A stretch of 64,000 nt of DNA from CAVTQY01 sp963736975 (GTDB taxonomy: Bacteria; Pseudomonadota; Alphaproteobacteria; Acetobacterales; Acetobacteraceae). The notes under the pieces are model-generated. The model saw only the letters and a list, made by a program, of their open reading frames with translations. It had not been told where the DNA came from and did no database searches. The stretch spans positions 186,001-250,000 of the forward strand of contig CAVTQY010000002.1 of the NCBI GenBank assembly GCA_963736975.1, given 5' to 3'. Position numbers and translations under genes: made by a program. This document shows, in pieces, positions 35,001 through 43,367 of this stretch. Each line of letters starts with the position of its first letter. Within the stretch, counting starts at the first letter, position 1.

Positions 35001-35276
35001 GATGGTGAGCTTGCCGTCGCCGGTGGACTGGCTGCTCATGTAGATCATGTTCTCGACGCCGTTGATCTCCTGTTCGAGTGGCGTCGCAACCGTCTTGCTG
35101 ACGACGTCGGCGGAGGCGCCGGGGTAACTCGTGGTTACCTGCACGGTGGGGGGCACGATCTCCGGGTATTGCGCAACCGGGAGGATTACCAGCGCGCCCA
35201 GACCGATGAGGGTCAGGAAGACGCTGAGGACGGTCGCCAGGATCGGGCGGTCGATGAAGGTGTGCGTGAAGCGCAT
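32072..35276 (-). pseudogene. RND (HAE1-type) multidrug efflux permease, frameshifted near its C-terminus
   Basis: An AcrB/MexB-like inner-membrane pump protein of 1067 residues after correction. It starts MRFTHTFIDRPILATVLSVF and has all hallmarks of the family: large periplasmic loops, the proton-relay helix with VGIVVDDAIVVVENVERN (two aspartates), and a second set of helices. At about 32455 the coding strand reads CGTCGGTACTG, while the family and frame require CGTCGTACTG (GFVVLVGLAAKNAIL). The extra G shifts the last 130 residues, which continue in another frame (RPILMTSLAFILGVAPLVF) to a stop at 32072. The pump works with the adaptor encoded upstream; no outer-membrane channel gene is nearby. 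Confidence 0.88.
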
Positions 35277-35287
35277 CGCGCCCTCCG

Positions 35288-36538
35288 TTATTGAGAGTCG
35301 GCGCTCGGATCGGGCTTAATTGTGCCGTTCACCGGCGTGACCTTGGCCCCGGGACGGGCACGCACCACACCGTCGATGATGACGCGGTCGGTTGGCGCGA
35401 GGCCGCTGCGGATGGCGCGCAGCCCGTTGTAGAGCTCGCCGGTCTCGACCAGTTTGGGGACGACCGTTCCGCCTTTGGCCACGGTCATCACGACCTGCCG
35501 CGACTGGTCCGGGATGACGGCGGCGGCGGGCACCAACAGGGCCGGCATGGGATGGCCGAGGTCCACGCGGAGGCGCGCGAACTGGCCGGGCGTGATGCTC
35601 AGGTCCGGGTTGGGCACGGTCGCACGCGCATGGATCGTCCCGCTGCTCCGGTTTACTTGGTTGTCGACGAAATCGAGCGTGCCGCGGCGGTCGAAATGCC
35701 CGTCCCCGTCGAGGGCGATGGCGACACCGTCGTGCGGCGGAGCGCCGTGATGGGCTTGCTGATAGGCCAGGTAATCCGACTCGCTCATGTCGAAGTCGAG
35801 ATAAATCGGATCGAGCGAGACGATCGTGGCGAGCAGCGTCGTCGGGCTCGTGCCGCCTCGGCTGCCGCTCACGAGATCACCTACGGAGACGAGATGGGCA
35901 CCGATGCGTCCGGTGAACGGTGCGGTGATACGCGAGAACTCGAGGTCGAGCCGTGCGTCCGCGATGGCGGCCTTGGCATTTTCGATGGCGGCTTGCGCGC
36001 TGCGCTCGTCGGCTGCGCGCTCATCGACGGTTTCGGCCGAGCCGAAGTCGGACCGCTTGAGCTGCTGCGCGCGCCAAAGCTCCGCCTGGGCCAGCACGTC
36101 CTTCGCCTGGGCGGTCTGGAATTGGGCGACGGCCTCGTCGAGTCTGATCTGAAATGGCCGCGGGTCGATGACGAAGAGCGGGTCGCCCTTGTGCACGACC
36201 TGGCCGTCCTGGAAACCGATGGCGGTCAGGGTGCCGCCGACCTGTGCCCGCAGTTCCACGCTGTCCACTGCCGAGAACTGGCCGAGGAAGCGGGCGGTGG
36301 TCTGCACGGTCTGCTGGAGCGGCAGGCTGACGGTCACGGGCGGCGGCGGAGGAGGCGGCGCGGCGACATGGTTGTCGCCGGTACGCCAGAGGTGTTGCCC
36401 GCCGGCCGCGAGCGCGATGACCAAGCCGAGGAATACCAAGCCGCTCCACCACCGCCCCCGGCGGACGGGACGGAGGCCGTCCTCGGAGATTCGGGCGCGT
36501 TCGGCGGCGTCCTGGTCAGTCAGGGAGATGTTGTCCAT
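35288..36538 (-). CDS. RND efflux periplasmic adaptor (membrane fusion protein)
   Basis: A 416-residue HlyD/AcrA-type adaptor. An N-terminal membrane anchor (GLVFLGLVIALAAGG) is followed by a proline stretch, the lipoyl half-motifs (VELRAQVGGTLTAIGFQDGQ and RITAPFTGRIGAHLVSVG), a helical hairpin, and beta-barrel domains (FARLRVDLGHPMPALLVP). It bridges the inner-membrane pump to an outer-membrane channel. It is 11 bp upstream of the pump gene in the same operon, and is divergent from the TetR gene with twin operators in between. Confidence 0.92.
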   Translation of the reverse strand: MDNISLTDQDAAERARISEDGLRPVRRGRWWSGLVFLGLVIALAAGGQHLWRTGDNHVAAPPPPPPPVTVSLPLQQTVQTTARFLGQFSAVDSVELRAQVGGTLTAIGFQDGQVVHKGDPLFVIDPRPFQIRLDEAVAQFQTAQAKDVLAQAELWRAQQLKRSDFGSAETVDERAADERSAQAAIENAKAAIADARLDLEFSRITAPFTGRIGAHLVSVGDLVSGSRGGTSPTTLLATIVSLDPIYLDFDMSESDYLAYQQAHHGAPPHDGVAIALDGDGHFDRRGTLDFVDNQVNRSSGTIHARATVPNPDLSITPGQFARLRVDLGHPMPALLVPAAAVIPDQSRQVVMTVAKGGTVVPKLVETGELYNGLRAIRSGLAPTDRVIIDGVVRARPGAKVTPVNGTIKPDPSADSQ

Positions 36539-36758
36539 GTCCGGCTGCTCAGATTTTTGGTTGACGTATTGTTGCGACAGGGCGGCCCAACCGCACGGTC
36601 GTCGCGCACCGCAAAGATTTCATGCGTTACCTCCTCGGCGGACCGGCGGGTCGCGCGGGCGAAGTGCGGCAGGTGAAGCAGAAAGTCCGGCCCGGTGTCG
36701 GCAGGACCGTCAGAGCTTGAGAATGCGGCTGCCCACCCTAAATGAGCCTTGCCGATAC

Positions 36759-36801
36759 ATAGCGGTCTCTATCATCAGCGCATTCAGATAGAGGTCTCTA
36801 T
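36759..36801. promoter_or_regulatory. Twin TetR-type operators
   Basis: Two copies of one 14-bp near-palindrome occur 29 bp apart (start to start): ATAGCGGTCTCTAT at 36759-36772 and ATAGAGGTCTCTAT at 36788-36801. The second has perfect ATAG-AG/CT-CTAT arms. They lie in the divergent region between the RND adaptor gene and the TetR gene. They are likely the binding sites of that repressor and would control both directions. The rest of 36539-36833 shows nothing else. Confidence 0.75.
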
Positions 36802-36833
36802 GAATAGGTCAAGTGGTCCCGGGAGGACGGCCG

Positions 36834-37418
36834 GTGAAGGTCTCGCGAAAGAAGACGGCGGAACATCGCGCCGCGCTGGTCGCGGCAGCGCGGCGGCTAT
36901 TGCAGGAGCGCGGGTTCAACGGCGCGGGAGTCGCCGAGATCAGCCGCGCTTCAGGCCTGACGCAGGGCGCCCTGTATGGCCAGTTTGAATCAAAGGATGC
37001 CCTGGTGGCGGAGGCGTGCCGCAAGGCATTTGCCGAGGGTGCCGCGGCCTGGAGCGAGCTGGGCGACAAGGCGCCCGATGCTCTCCGTGCATATCTGGAT
37101 GCCTATCTCTGCGAGGCACACGTAAAGGACCCGGGATCGGGCTGCCTGCTGGCGGCGTGTGCTTCGGAGGTGGGCAGGCAAGGCGATACGGTCGGAGCAG
37201 CCTTCACCGACGGCTTGCGGAGTTGGACCGAGTTGGTGCGGCGTGTGCTTCCGGAAGGAACGCCGCCGAAGGTGGCGCGCCGGCGAGCGCTCGTGATGAT
37301 TTCGGCTTTGGCAGGGAGTGTGGCCCTGGCGCGCGCTGTCCAGACGGCCGATCCGGGCCTTGCAAGGGAGATCCTCGCAGCAACCAGGAAAGAGCTGGAA
37401 GAGCTTGCCGTGCGGTGA
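36834..37418 (+). CDS. TetR/AcrR-family transcriptional regulator
   Basis: A 194-residue repressor. I start at GTG 36834 (KVSRKKTAEHRAALV), which has GGAGG seven bases upstream; an upstream GTG at 36813 is less likely. The DNA-binding helix-turn-helix reads GVAEISRASGLTQGALYGQF near residues 32-51. The C-terminal ligand domain resembles the regulators of RND pumps. It faces the RND operon across the twin operators and should repress both genes until a toxic compound binds. Confidence 0.9.
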   Translation: MKVSRKKTAEHRAALVAAARRLLQERGFNGAGVAEISRASGLTQGALYGQFESKDALVAEACRKAFAEGAAAWSELGDKAPDALRAYLDAYLCEAHVKDPGSGCLLAACASEVGRQGDTVGAAFTDGLRSWTELVRRVLPEGTPPKVARRRALVMISALAGSVALARAVQTADPGLAREILAATRKELEELAVR

Positions 37419-37468
37419 TGCCGGACGGCGGGGCACCTGTCATAACACCTTCCAGGCATATCAGGATC

Positions 37469-38134
37469 TTACCGCCGACCAGCGCTGAGGTCCGGCTTGA
37501 GTGGTGACCCACAGCCGCCCACAGGCAAGCGATCGGCAAGCCACGTCTGGGCTGGCGCTCGTCTCCGCTCTGGCGGCAGGCCTAACGGCAAGCTGTCGAA
37601 CAGCGTGGGCGAGCTGCCGGTGCGTGCCTGCTCGATATTCAACATCCGCAGCTTCGTCGCGACGCCACCCGGAGCAGAAAACCCGCCCATCTTGCCATTG
37701 GCCGCCACGACCCGATGGCACGGAACAATGATCGGGAACGGGTTCTTGCCCATTGCCTCGCCGACATCTCGTGCCGTGCAGCCATCGCCGATCCGCACCG
37801 CGAGATCGCCATAGGTGATCGTGCTGCCCGCCGGGATGTTGCGCAGCGCTGCATAGAGAAGCTGGCGGAACGCCGGGATGCCTGCCATGTCCAGCAAGAC
37901 GTCCGACAGGTCGCGCAACTCGCCGCGCAACAATGCGACGATGTCATCGATCGTACGCTGCACCTCCGGCGGCGGCGAAGCTTCCGGCACATCGGGATAG
38001 CGCCGCTGCAAGCGCCCGCGCGTCGCTGTCGCGCGCCGTTCCGGCAACTGCACCCCGACGATGCCGCGCGGGCCCCAGGCGATGCCGCACGGGCCGATGT
38101 CGGTGGCGAACAATGCGAGTCCTTTGGCTGGCAT
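37469..38134 (-). CDS. ogt: Methylated-DNA--[protein]-cysteine S-methyltransferase
   Basis: A 221-residue DNA repair protein that moves methyl groups from O6-methylguanine to its own cysteine. The active site is IVPCHRVVAANG near residue 143, preceded by the DNA-binding GDLAVRIGDGCTARDVGEAM segment. An extra C-terminal tail of about 45 residues (SPTLFDSLPLGLPP...) is longer than usual. It is convergent with the TetR gene. Its start is next to the dispersed repeat at 38144-38211. Confidence 0.9.
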   Translation of the reverse strand: MPAKGLALFATDIGPCGIAWGPRGIVGVQLPERRATATRGRLQRRYPDVPEASPPPEVQRTIDDIVALLRGELRDLSDVLLDMAGIPAFRQLLYAALRNIPAGSTITYGDLAVRIGDGCTARDVGEAMGKNPFPIIVPCHRVVAANGKMGGFSAPGGVATKLRMLNIEQARTGSSPTLFDSLPLGLPPERRRAPAQTWLADRLPVGGCGSPLKPDLSAGRR

Positions 38135-38143
38135 ACGGACACC

Positions 38144-38211
38144 CTAAAGCGTGATGACCGGAGGCGGATTCGTCGAAGGTCTGAATCACGCGACCAGACA
38201 AGAATTAGAGC
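38144..38211 (+). repeat. Dispersed 68-bp repeat, copy A
   Basis: The element begins CTAAAGCGTGATGACCGGAG and ends ACGCGACC...AATTAGAGC. It matches the inverted copy at 41737-41803 at most positions: GATGACCGGAGGCGGA, GAAGGTCT, AATCACGCGA and AATTAGAGC. It lies between ogt and the segment holding the tautomerase, TauE, LysR and IS630 genes. Confidence 0.8.
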
Positions 38212-38644
38212 GGCAGACGCGCACCGCCTCGCGCGCGTCCCGCTCTAGCACGGACAGCCGGGTCTGGGCCTGACGTTTCTTGCTTTTGCACTGGCGGCCT
38301 GCTGACAGCACCCGTCAGCAGGCAGGCGTCACGACCTTTCCGGGCATGCCGAGGCCGCTGACCCTGGCGCATCTGCACCGCACAGCGATCGCTGCCCCGA
38401 CACGTTGACCGCCATCGTACCATCGGGCGGTTCGACCGCCTGCCAACGTCTGCTTTCCTCTGCCATTCACTCCGAGGCAGACTAACCGCTTCCCACCCGA
38501 TCCGGGCATTCGAACCCAGCGCCGGATCATCCGATCCAGAGCGGACACTTGCACCGGTTCCCCAAAGCCGACACCGATCTATTTGGAGGCCCGCCCGTCC
38601 AGAGGAGCAGCGGCAGGGTGCCGAGCGCTGTTTGGCGCCTGGGC
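38212..38644. other. Intergenic region, no gene supported
   Basis: About 430 bp after repeat copy A. One minus-strand frame is open for 158 codons, but the composition is arginine-rich and shows no motif. It contains CTGACGGGTGCTGTCAGCAG-type short inverted pieces (CTGCTGACAGCACCCGTCAG at 38299-38318). I assign no function. Confidence 0.4.
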
Positions 38645-39034
38645 TCAGACTTGGAGCGCGTATCCAAGTTCGATGTCGCACGCCGCTTGCCCACCCCTGA
38701 AGCCGACGTTCTCAGAAGTGGTCTCGATCAGTACGACCTTTACATCTTTTGGAGGGACGTCGAATGGTCGAAGGTTTTGCACCATGGCTCGGTACAAATC
38801 TCGCTTCACTTCGAGGGAGCGACCTTGGAAGAGAACGATCTCGATGCGCGTGAAGCGCTCCCCCGCGGAAGGCGGTGTCAGATAGCTGTTGGTCGGATGC
38901 TCAATGAGACGTGCCAGTGGCTCGTCGGCGGGCGTCCTCAGGGCTTGCACGACAGCTCCGTGTACGGCTTCCAGGAATGCGGTCTGCTTGCCGTCGAGCC
39001 ATGAGCCTCTGACCTCGACCAGGATGTCCGGCAT
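38645..39034 (-). CDS. Tautomerase-family protein
   Basis: I start at the second of two adjacent ATGs (39034), which yields PDILVEVRGSWLDGKQ after methionine removal; the N-terminal proline is the catalytic base in this superfamily. The protein has 129 residues, twice the size of 4-oxalocrotonate tautomerase, as in the Tautomerase_2 branch. Other marks are RFTRIEIVLFQGRSLEVKR, which holds the typical 'f.Gr..e.K' segment, and a C-terminal RGGQAACDIELGYALQV. The ribosome site is GGAGGGG. It lies downstream of the TauE-type permease on the same strand, 16 bp apart, and they are likely cotranscribed. Confidence 0.75.
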   Translation of the reverse strand: MPDILVEVRGSWLDGKQTAFLEAVHGAVVQALRTPADEPLARLIEHPTNSYLTPPSAGERFTRIEIVLFQGRSLEVKRDLYRAMVQNLRPFDVPPKDVKVVLIETTSENVGFRGGQAACDIELGYALQV

Positions 39035-39050
39035 CATCCCCTCCTTTTGA

Positions 39051-39815
39051 TCACCACGGCGGTTGCCGGACATAGGCCCGAACGAAGAATGCCACGGTGA
39101 TGCAGGCGGTCAGCAACAACGTCCCGGCGCGAACGGCTTTCGGCGGGGCATGGCGGCCTATTTGCGCGCCGCCATAGCCTCCGATCGCAGCCGCAACGAG
39201 CATGACAATGGTTTCGGGCCAGTAAACCGCACGAGCGATGATGAAGGTCAGCACCGCCATGATGTTGGCGGTGCTGACGAGCAGTGTGCGAGGGGCGTTC
39301 AGGCTTTTCAGATCACGATTGCCCGACAGGCCCCATAGCGCCACCATCATGATCCCGACAGCGCCACCAAAGTAGCCGCCATAGACCCCTAGCGCGAACT
39401 GGATGGTCAGAACGGCTGCCGGCTTGATTCGCCAGCGGTGGCCCAGCCATTCGCCGAGCGCCCCTCCAAAACTCAGTGCCAGGGTGGCGAGCAGGAGGAG
39501 CCACGGGAGCACGAAATTGAAGGTTCTTATGGGCGTCCACAGGAGTAAAACCGCCCCGATCACGCCGCCGAACAGCGTTGTAATCAGCAGGGACCGAAGC
39601 GAGGCAGAGCCGACCGACCCCAACCCGTCACGGTAGGCCCATGCGCTGGCGACGCCGCCGGGAAACAAGGCAACGGTGCTTGATGCATTCGCTTGAACCG
39701 ATGGCACCCCTGCCGCGATCAGTGCGGGCAGGCTGACGAACGAACCGCCACCAGCCAACGCGTTCATTGAGCCAGCAGCCAGACCAGCGCCAAAAACTAG
39801 AGGTAAGTGCTCCAC
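39051..39815 (-). CDS. TauE/SafE-family sulfite exporter-like permease
   Basis: A 254-residue protein with about eight membrane helices. The N-terminus FGAGLAAGSMNALAGGGSFV contains the family's GGGS-type motif, and the second half has a matching motif (GVYGGYFGGAVGIMMVALWG). Such proteins export sulfite, sulfoacetate or other organosulfur anions. The start is GTG at 39815. It is divergent from the LysR-type gene, which likely controls it, and upstream of the tautomerase gene. Confidence 0.85.
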   Translation of the reverse strand: MEHLPLVFGAGLAAGSMNALAGGGSFVSLPALIAAGVPSVQANASSTVALFPGGVASAWAYRDGLGSVGSASLRSLLITTLFGGVIGAVLLLWTPIRTFNFVLPWLLLLATLALSFGGALGEWLGHRWRIKPAAVLTIQFALGVYGGYFGGAVGIMMVALWGLSGNRDLKSLNAPRTLLVSTANIMAVLTFIIARAVYWPETIVMLVAAAIGGYGGAQIGRHAPPKAVRAGTLLLTACITVAFFVRAYVRQPPW

Positions 39816-39828
39816 GCCAAAATGCTAA

Positions 39829-40785
39829 ATGGACGCACTGCATCTTGACAATTGGCCGTTTCCGATGCCAGCCTTCGGTGTGGCCGAAGGAACTACCTTG
39901 CGCTTCGATTTCACCGACATGCGGTTGTTCCTGACAGTGGTGGAGCAAGGCAGCCTCACCCGAGCCGCTCAGGCCATGAATTTGGCACTGGCGTCCGTGA
40001 GCGAGCGCGTATCAGGCATGGAAGCCGCGTTGGGGGCGCCGCTGCTGGAACGGAACCGTCGAGGTGTGTGCACGACGCCGGCCGGCGCTGCCTTGATGCG
40101 CCATATGCGCCTGATCCTGGGTCAGGTGGAACAGATGCGCGGGGAGCTGCGCAACTACGCCACCGGCCTCAAGGGACGCATCAGGCTGCTGTCGAACACG
40201 GCCGCATTGGCGGGTTTTCTTCCCCCTCGACTCTGCCGCTTTCTGGCAGCCCATCCAGACCTTTCGGTCGACCTCGACGAACGGCCGAGCAGCGAAATCG
40301 CGCTGGCCCTCGCGGAGAGACGAGCTGATTTGGGAGTTGTGGCAGACATCACGGATTTGACCGCTTTGCAGACCCATCTTGTCGCGCAAGACCAGCTTGT
40401 CGTCATAGCGAGCCAGACGCACCGCGTCGGTGGCTGGCAATCCGTGGCTTTCGCGGACATCGTGAACGAAGCGTTTGTCGGCTTATTGGATGCAGCGTTG
40501 GAAATCCACTTGGCAGAGCGCGCAGCTCGTCTCGGCCGTCAGATAAATTATCGCGTTCAACTTAGAAGCGTCGAGGATGTGGCTATGCTGGTTGAGGCCG
40601 GCATAGGGCTTGCTATCGTCTCCGCAGTCTCCGTCGCCAAGATGCGCCGCCCCAACTTGGCGAGCGTACCGCTGTCGGAGCCATGGGCGTTGCGGCAGCT
40701 TCATCTTTGCGCTCGCGATTTTCTGGCACTTACACCCCACGCCAATCTGCTCGCGCAACAGTTCATGCAGACGGCCATCGCGTAA
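39829..40785 (+). CDS. LysR-family transcriptional regulator
   Basis: A regulator with an N-terminal winged helix-turn-helix (GSLTRAAQAMNLALASVSER) and an effector domain (RADLGVVADITDLTAL). The first ATG is at 39829, only 13 bp from the start of the divergent TauE gene, and has no ribosome site. A TTG at 39898 would give LRFDFTDMRLFLTVVEQ, the usual LysR beginning, and leave 82 bp for operators. It probably controls the TauE-tautomerase pair. Confidence 0.85.
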   Translation: MDALHLDNWPFPMPAFGVAEGTTLRFDFTDMRLFLTVVEQGSLTRAAQAMNLALASVSERVSGMEAALGAPLLERNRRGVCTTPAGAALMRHMRLILGQVEQMRGELRNYATGLKGRIRLLSNTAALAGFLPPRLCRFLAAHPDLSVDLDERPSSEIALALAERRADLGVVADITDLTALQTHLVAQDQLVVIASQTHRVGGWQSVAFADIVNEAFVGLLDAALEIHLAERAARLGRQINYRVQLRSVEDVAMLVEAGIGLAIVSAVSVAKMRRPNLASVPLSEPWALRQLHLCARDFLALTPHANLLAQQFMQTAIA

Positions 40786-40841
40786 CTTCTCGCCTTGGGG
40801 CGACGGCAGTACTTGGTGACGAGAGCTGGATCGGGGTCGTC

Positions 40842-41743
40842 ATTAGAGCATTTTCAGGCCTGCCGGAATCATCGGGCGAGCGGGTCCGTAAGGTGGCCGA
40901 GCTGCTTCCGGTAAGCGTTGCGTATGTGTCGAAGGCGCTGACGCGGCGTCGCACGACGGGGAGGCCTCCGTGCGCTGGCGGCGTGGGCACAAGCCGCCGA
41001 AACTGGCGTCGTTCTACGCCGCGATTCGCCAGCGTGCTGCCGAGCGGGGCGACACCACGATCGAGGAACTGCGGGCGTGGCTGTTGGCCACGCGCCGCGT
41101 GGCCGCGAGCGTCGGGCTGATCTGGCACACATTGCGGCTGCTCGGCCTGACGCTCAAAAAAGTCGCTTCGAGCCGCCGAGCAGGATCGGCCGGATGTCGC
41201 CGCGGCGCGCGCGGAATGGGCGTGGGCGCCAGCCGACGCTTGATCCGCCCGGGGTGATCCGGCGCTACGGCTGGGCCGCGACGGGCCATCGGCTGGTTGA
41301 TGCAGTCCTGCACAGGCACTGGAATACCTCGCCCTTCATCGCCGCTCTGCGCCAGGACGGCCTGCTGGCTCCCTGCGTTTTCAAAGGTGCGATCAATGGC
41401 GAGCTGTTCCTCGCCTACGTCGAGCAGGTGCTGGCTCCTACGCTGAGCCGTGGCGATATCGTGATCATGGGACAATCTCGGCTCGCACAAGGTTGCCGGG
41501 GTCCGCAAGGCGATCGAGATCACCGGCGCAAGATTGCTCTACCTGCCACCCTACAGTCCCGACCTGAACCCGATTGAGCAGGTTTTCGCCAAGCTCAAGG
41601 CGCTGCTGCGCGCCAGGGCACTGCGAACCGCCGAAGCACTCTGGAACGCGCTCGGCGATCTGGTTCAATGCTTCTCCCCAGCCGAATGCGCCAACTTCCT
41701 CCGCCATGCCGGATATTTCGAGTCATGCTGAAAATGCTCTAAT
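40842..41743 (+). mobile_element. IS630-family element, decayed
   Basis: A short element of about 0.9 kb with perfect inverted ends: ATTAGAGCATTTTCAG at 40842-40857 and CTGAAAATGCTCTAAT at 41728-41743. IS630 elements duplicate a TA target, and TA is present at both junctions. The single transposase gene is broken in several places. The right end runs straight into dispersed repeat copy B. Confidence 0.85.
40869..41731 (+). pseudogene. IS630 transposase remnant
   Basis: Fragments in three frames together give an IS630 transposase. They are an N-terminal helix-turn-helix part (RVRKVAELLPVSVAYVSKAL), a middle part (KPPKLASFYAAIRQRAAERG), RYGWAATGHRLVDAVLHRHW, and the C-terminal YLPPYSPDLNPIEQVFAKLK. 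A G is missing near 40958, and a G is added near 41470 (atgggacaat for ATGGACAAT). About 20 residues around the first catalytic aspartate are deleted near 41240. It cannot be active. Confidence 0.85.
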
Positions 41744-41803
41744 TGTTATTTGATCGCGTGATTAAGACCTTCAGCTGTTCCGCCTCCGGTCATCATGCTC
41801 TAA
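41737..41803 (-). repeat. Dispersed repeat, copy B (inverted)
   Basis: Read on the minus strand this copy begins TTAGAGCATGATGACCGGAG and ends ATCACGCGATC...CAATTAGAGC, matching copy A at 38144-38211. Its outer end shares GCTCTAAT with the IS630 terminus. It is the inverted partner that closes the 3.6-kb segment. Confidence 0.8.
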
Positions 41804-41835
41804 AGTGTCACGCCCGAGGCGAGGTCCAAGCGGCG

Positions 41836-43179
41836 ATGACCGATCCGATCAATGAACGGAGACGGCAGGCTGCCCTGCCAACGGCAAGCGAACTGCTGGC
41901 ACTGACCAGTCGCCCCACGCGGGTCATCGCGCATCCAGCATGGAGCGCGGCGCGCGAGAAAGCCCTGGCTCTGGTTACCGCGGGCCCTGCCACGGTCCTC
42001 GTGCTCGGAGCGCCGGGCACCGGCAAGACCGCCCTGCTGCGCGATCTGGCGGCGACATTTGGTGACCGCGGCCGGGCCGCCTGTCTGCTGGAGTTCGGCG
42101 ACGGCCCGCAGGACATCGGGCCTGCCGACATTGTCCTGGTGGATGAAGCGGATCGAATGAGCACCTCGCGGCTCGATGAGCTGCGCCGCCGCGGCGACCT
42201 TGCCATCATCCTGGCGGCACTGCCCGCCGGCGCGAAACGCTTTGCGCCCTACCCCGATGTAACGGTCGTGCGACTGACGCCGCTGTCGCCATACGAGGCG
42301 CGGGTATTCCTGATACAGCGGCTGTCACAAGTGTTGCTTCCGGGTGAGAGCCTCACCGAGGCAGCGTGTATGCGGCTCATTGCTTATGGCCGCGGGGTGC
42401 CGCGCCTGCTTCTGACCTTGCTTCGGCTGGCTTTGCTCCTCGCCGGCGAGGAACACGCCGAACGTGTAACCGAGGTCCACGTAAAACAGGCTCTCGAGGC
42501 GCAGAGCGGCAGCGCGGAACCGAGTACAGCCGAGCCCGCTCACGCGGACGCGAATGTCGCACCACGGGACCCGCCTGAGCTCCCTGCAAACCCGGAAGAC
42601 ACGTCCGCCGAAACTGCGTTGGCGTGGATCAGCAAAACGCCCGATCGGCGGAGCAACGGGGCGGTGGCGACGGCGCTCGTTATCGCATATTCCGTTGTCG
42701 TTGTAGGGTTGCTGACTTGGGGCCACCTGCGATGGATCGAGAGACCGGCGTCCGGATCCGAGGCAGCTGCGACCGCCCGGACGACTCTGTCGGCGGACGA
42801 TGGGCTCCCGCAGGCGTCCAGTGGTCGGCGGCGCGTCAGCGACGTACCTGTTTCGACCTCGATTGCTGTTACCAAGATCGGAATTTCCAGCACCCAGCCC
42901 GACATCCCGTCATCGGCAAGCGCCGGATCGTTTCAACAGCAAGCGACTGCAGTCACTCAACCCCCCACGGTGGCAGTGGCGACCCGGCCATTGGGCGCGA
43001 ATGCGCCGTCTCCGGCCTGGGCTGTGGCTCTCCCGCATCGCTGCACCGATGGCAACTGGACCTGGAGTACGTGCGGTGCCCCTGCCAGACGCATTGTCTG
43101 GCGGCGGGTTCGGCACTGCGCCATCACCCTCGGTAATCTTTGTCTGGGGGTCTCCTATAATTACGAGCGCGTCAGGTGA
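41836..43179 (+). CDS. ExeA-like AAA ATPase with a membrane segment, function unknown
   Basis: A protein of 447 residues from the ATG at 41836 (TDPINERRRQAALPT). It has an AAA/ExeA-type ATPase domain: Walker A GAPGTGKTALLRD, Walker B IVLVDEADRM, and a sensor-like LAIILAALPAGAKRF. A helical lid with YGRGVPRLLLTLLRLALLLA is typical of ExeA, which helps secretin assembly. A single membrane helix follows (ALVIAYSVVVVGLLTWGH, near residue 280). The C-terminal 150 residues are low-complexity and then a short cysteine-rich end (HRCTDGNWTWSTCG). The membrane topology would place that end in the periplasm. No secretin or pilus gene is nearby, so the role is open. Confidence 0.7.
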   Translation: MTDPINERRRQAALPTASELLALTSRPTRVIAHPAWSAAREKALALVTAGPATVLVLGAPGTGKTALLRDLAATFGDRGRAACLLEFGDGPQDIGPADIVLVDEADRMSTSRLDELRRRGDLAIILAALPAGAKRFAPYPDVTVVRLTPLSPYEARVFLIQRLSQVLLPGESLTEAACMRLIAYGRGVPRLLLTLLRLALLLAGEEHAERVTEVHVKQALEAQSGSAEPSTAEPAHADANVAPRDPPELPANPEDTSAETALAWISKTPDRRSNGAVATALVIAYSVVVVGLLTWGHLRWIERPASGSEAAATARTTLSADDGLPQASSGRRRVSDVPVSTSIAVTKIGISSTQPDIPSSASAGSFQQQATAVTQPPTVAVATRPLGANAPSPAWAVALPHRCTDGNWTWSTCGAPARRIVWRRVRHCAITLGNLCLGVSYNYERVR

Positions 43180-43367
43180 GGTGATACCGCGCGGGGTAAT
43201 CAGTCATTCCGCCATGTCATCGCGAGGCCCCCCGAGTGTCCGCTTCGCGCCGTCCGGTTCTCCAAAGTTGCCGTTCCGCTATCGGCCAAGACCGGGCTCC
43301 GTGCTGACAGCCTGGAATATCCGCTTTGGGTGTCGAGAGCGGTCATCGCTCGAGGCCGCTGGTATTA

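Noticed and set aside
38205..38681. 158-codon minus-strand frame after repeat copy A
   Set aside because: No motif, no ribosome site and it overlaps the tautomerase gene in another frame.
39051..39815. TauE permease as sulfite exporter of the sulfoquinovose pathway
   Set aside because: It sits in a different, repeat-bracketed segment with its own LysR and tautomerase; there is no sequence link to the 52-56 kb locus.
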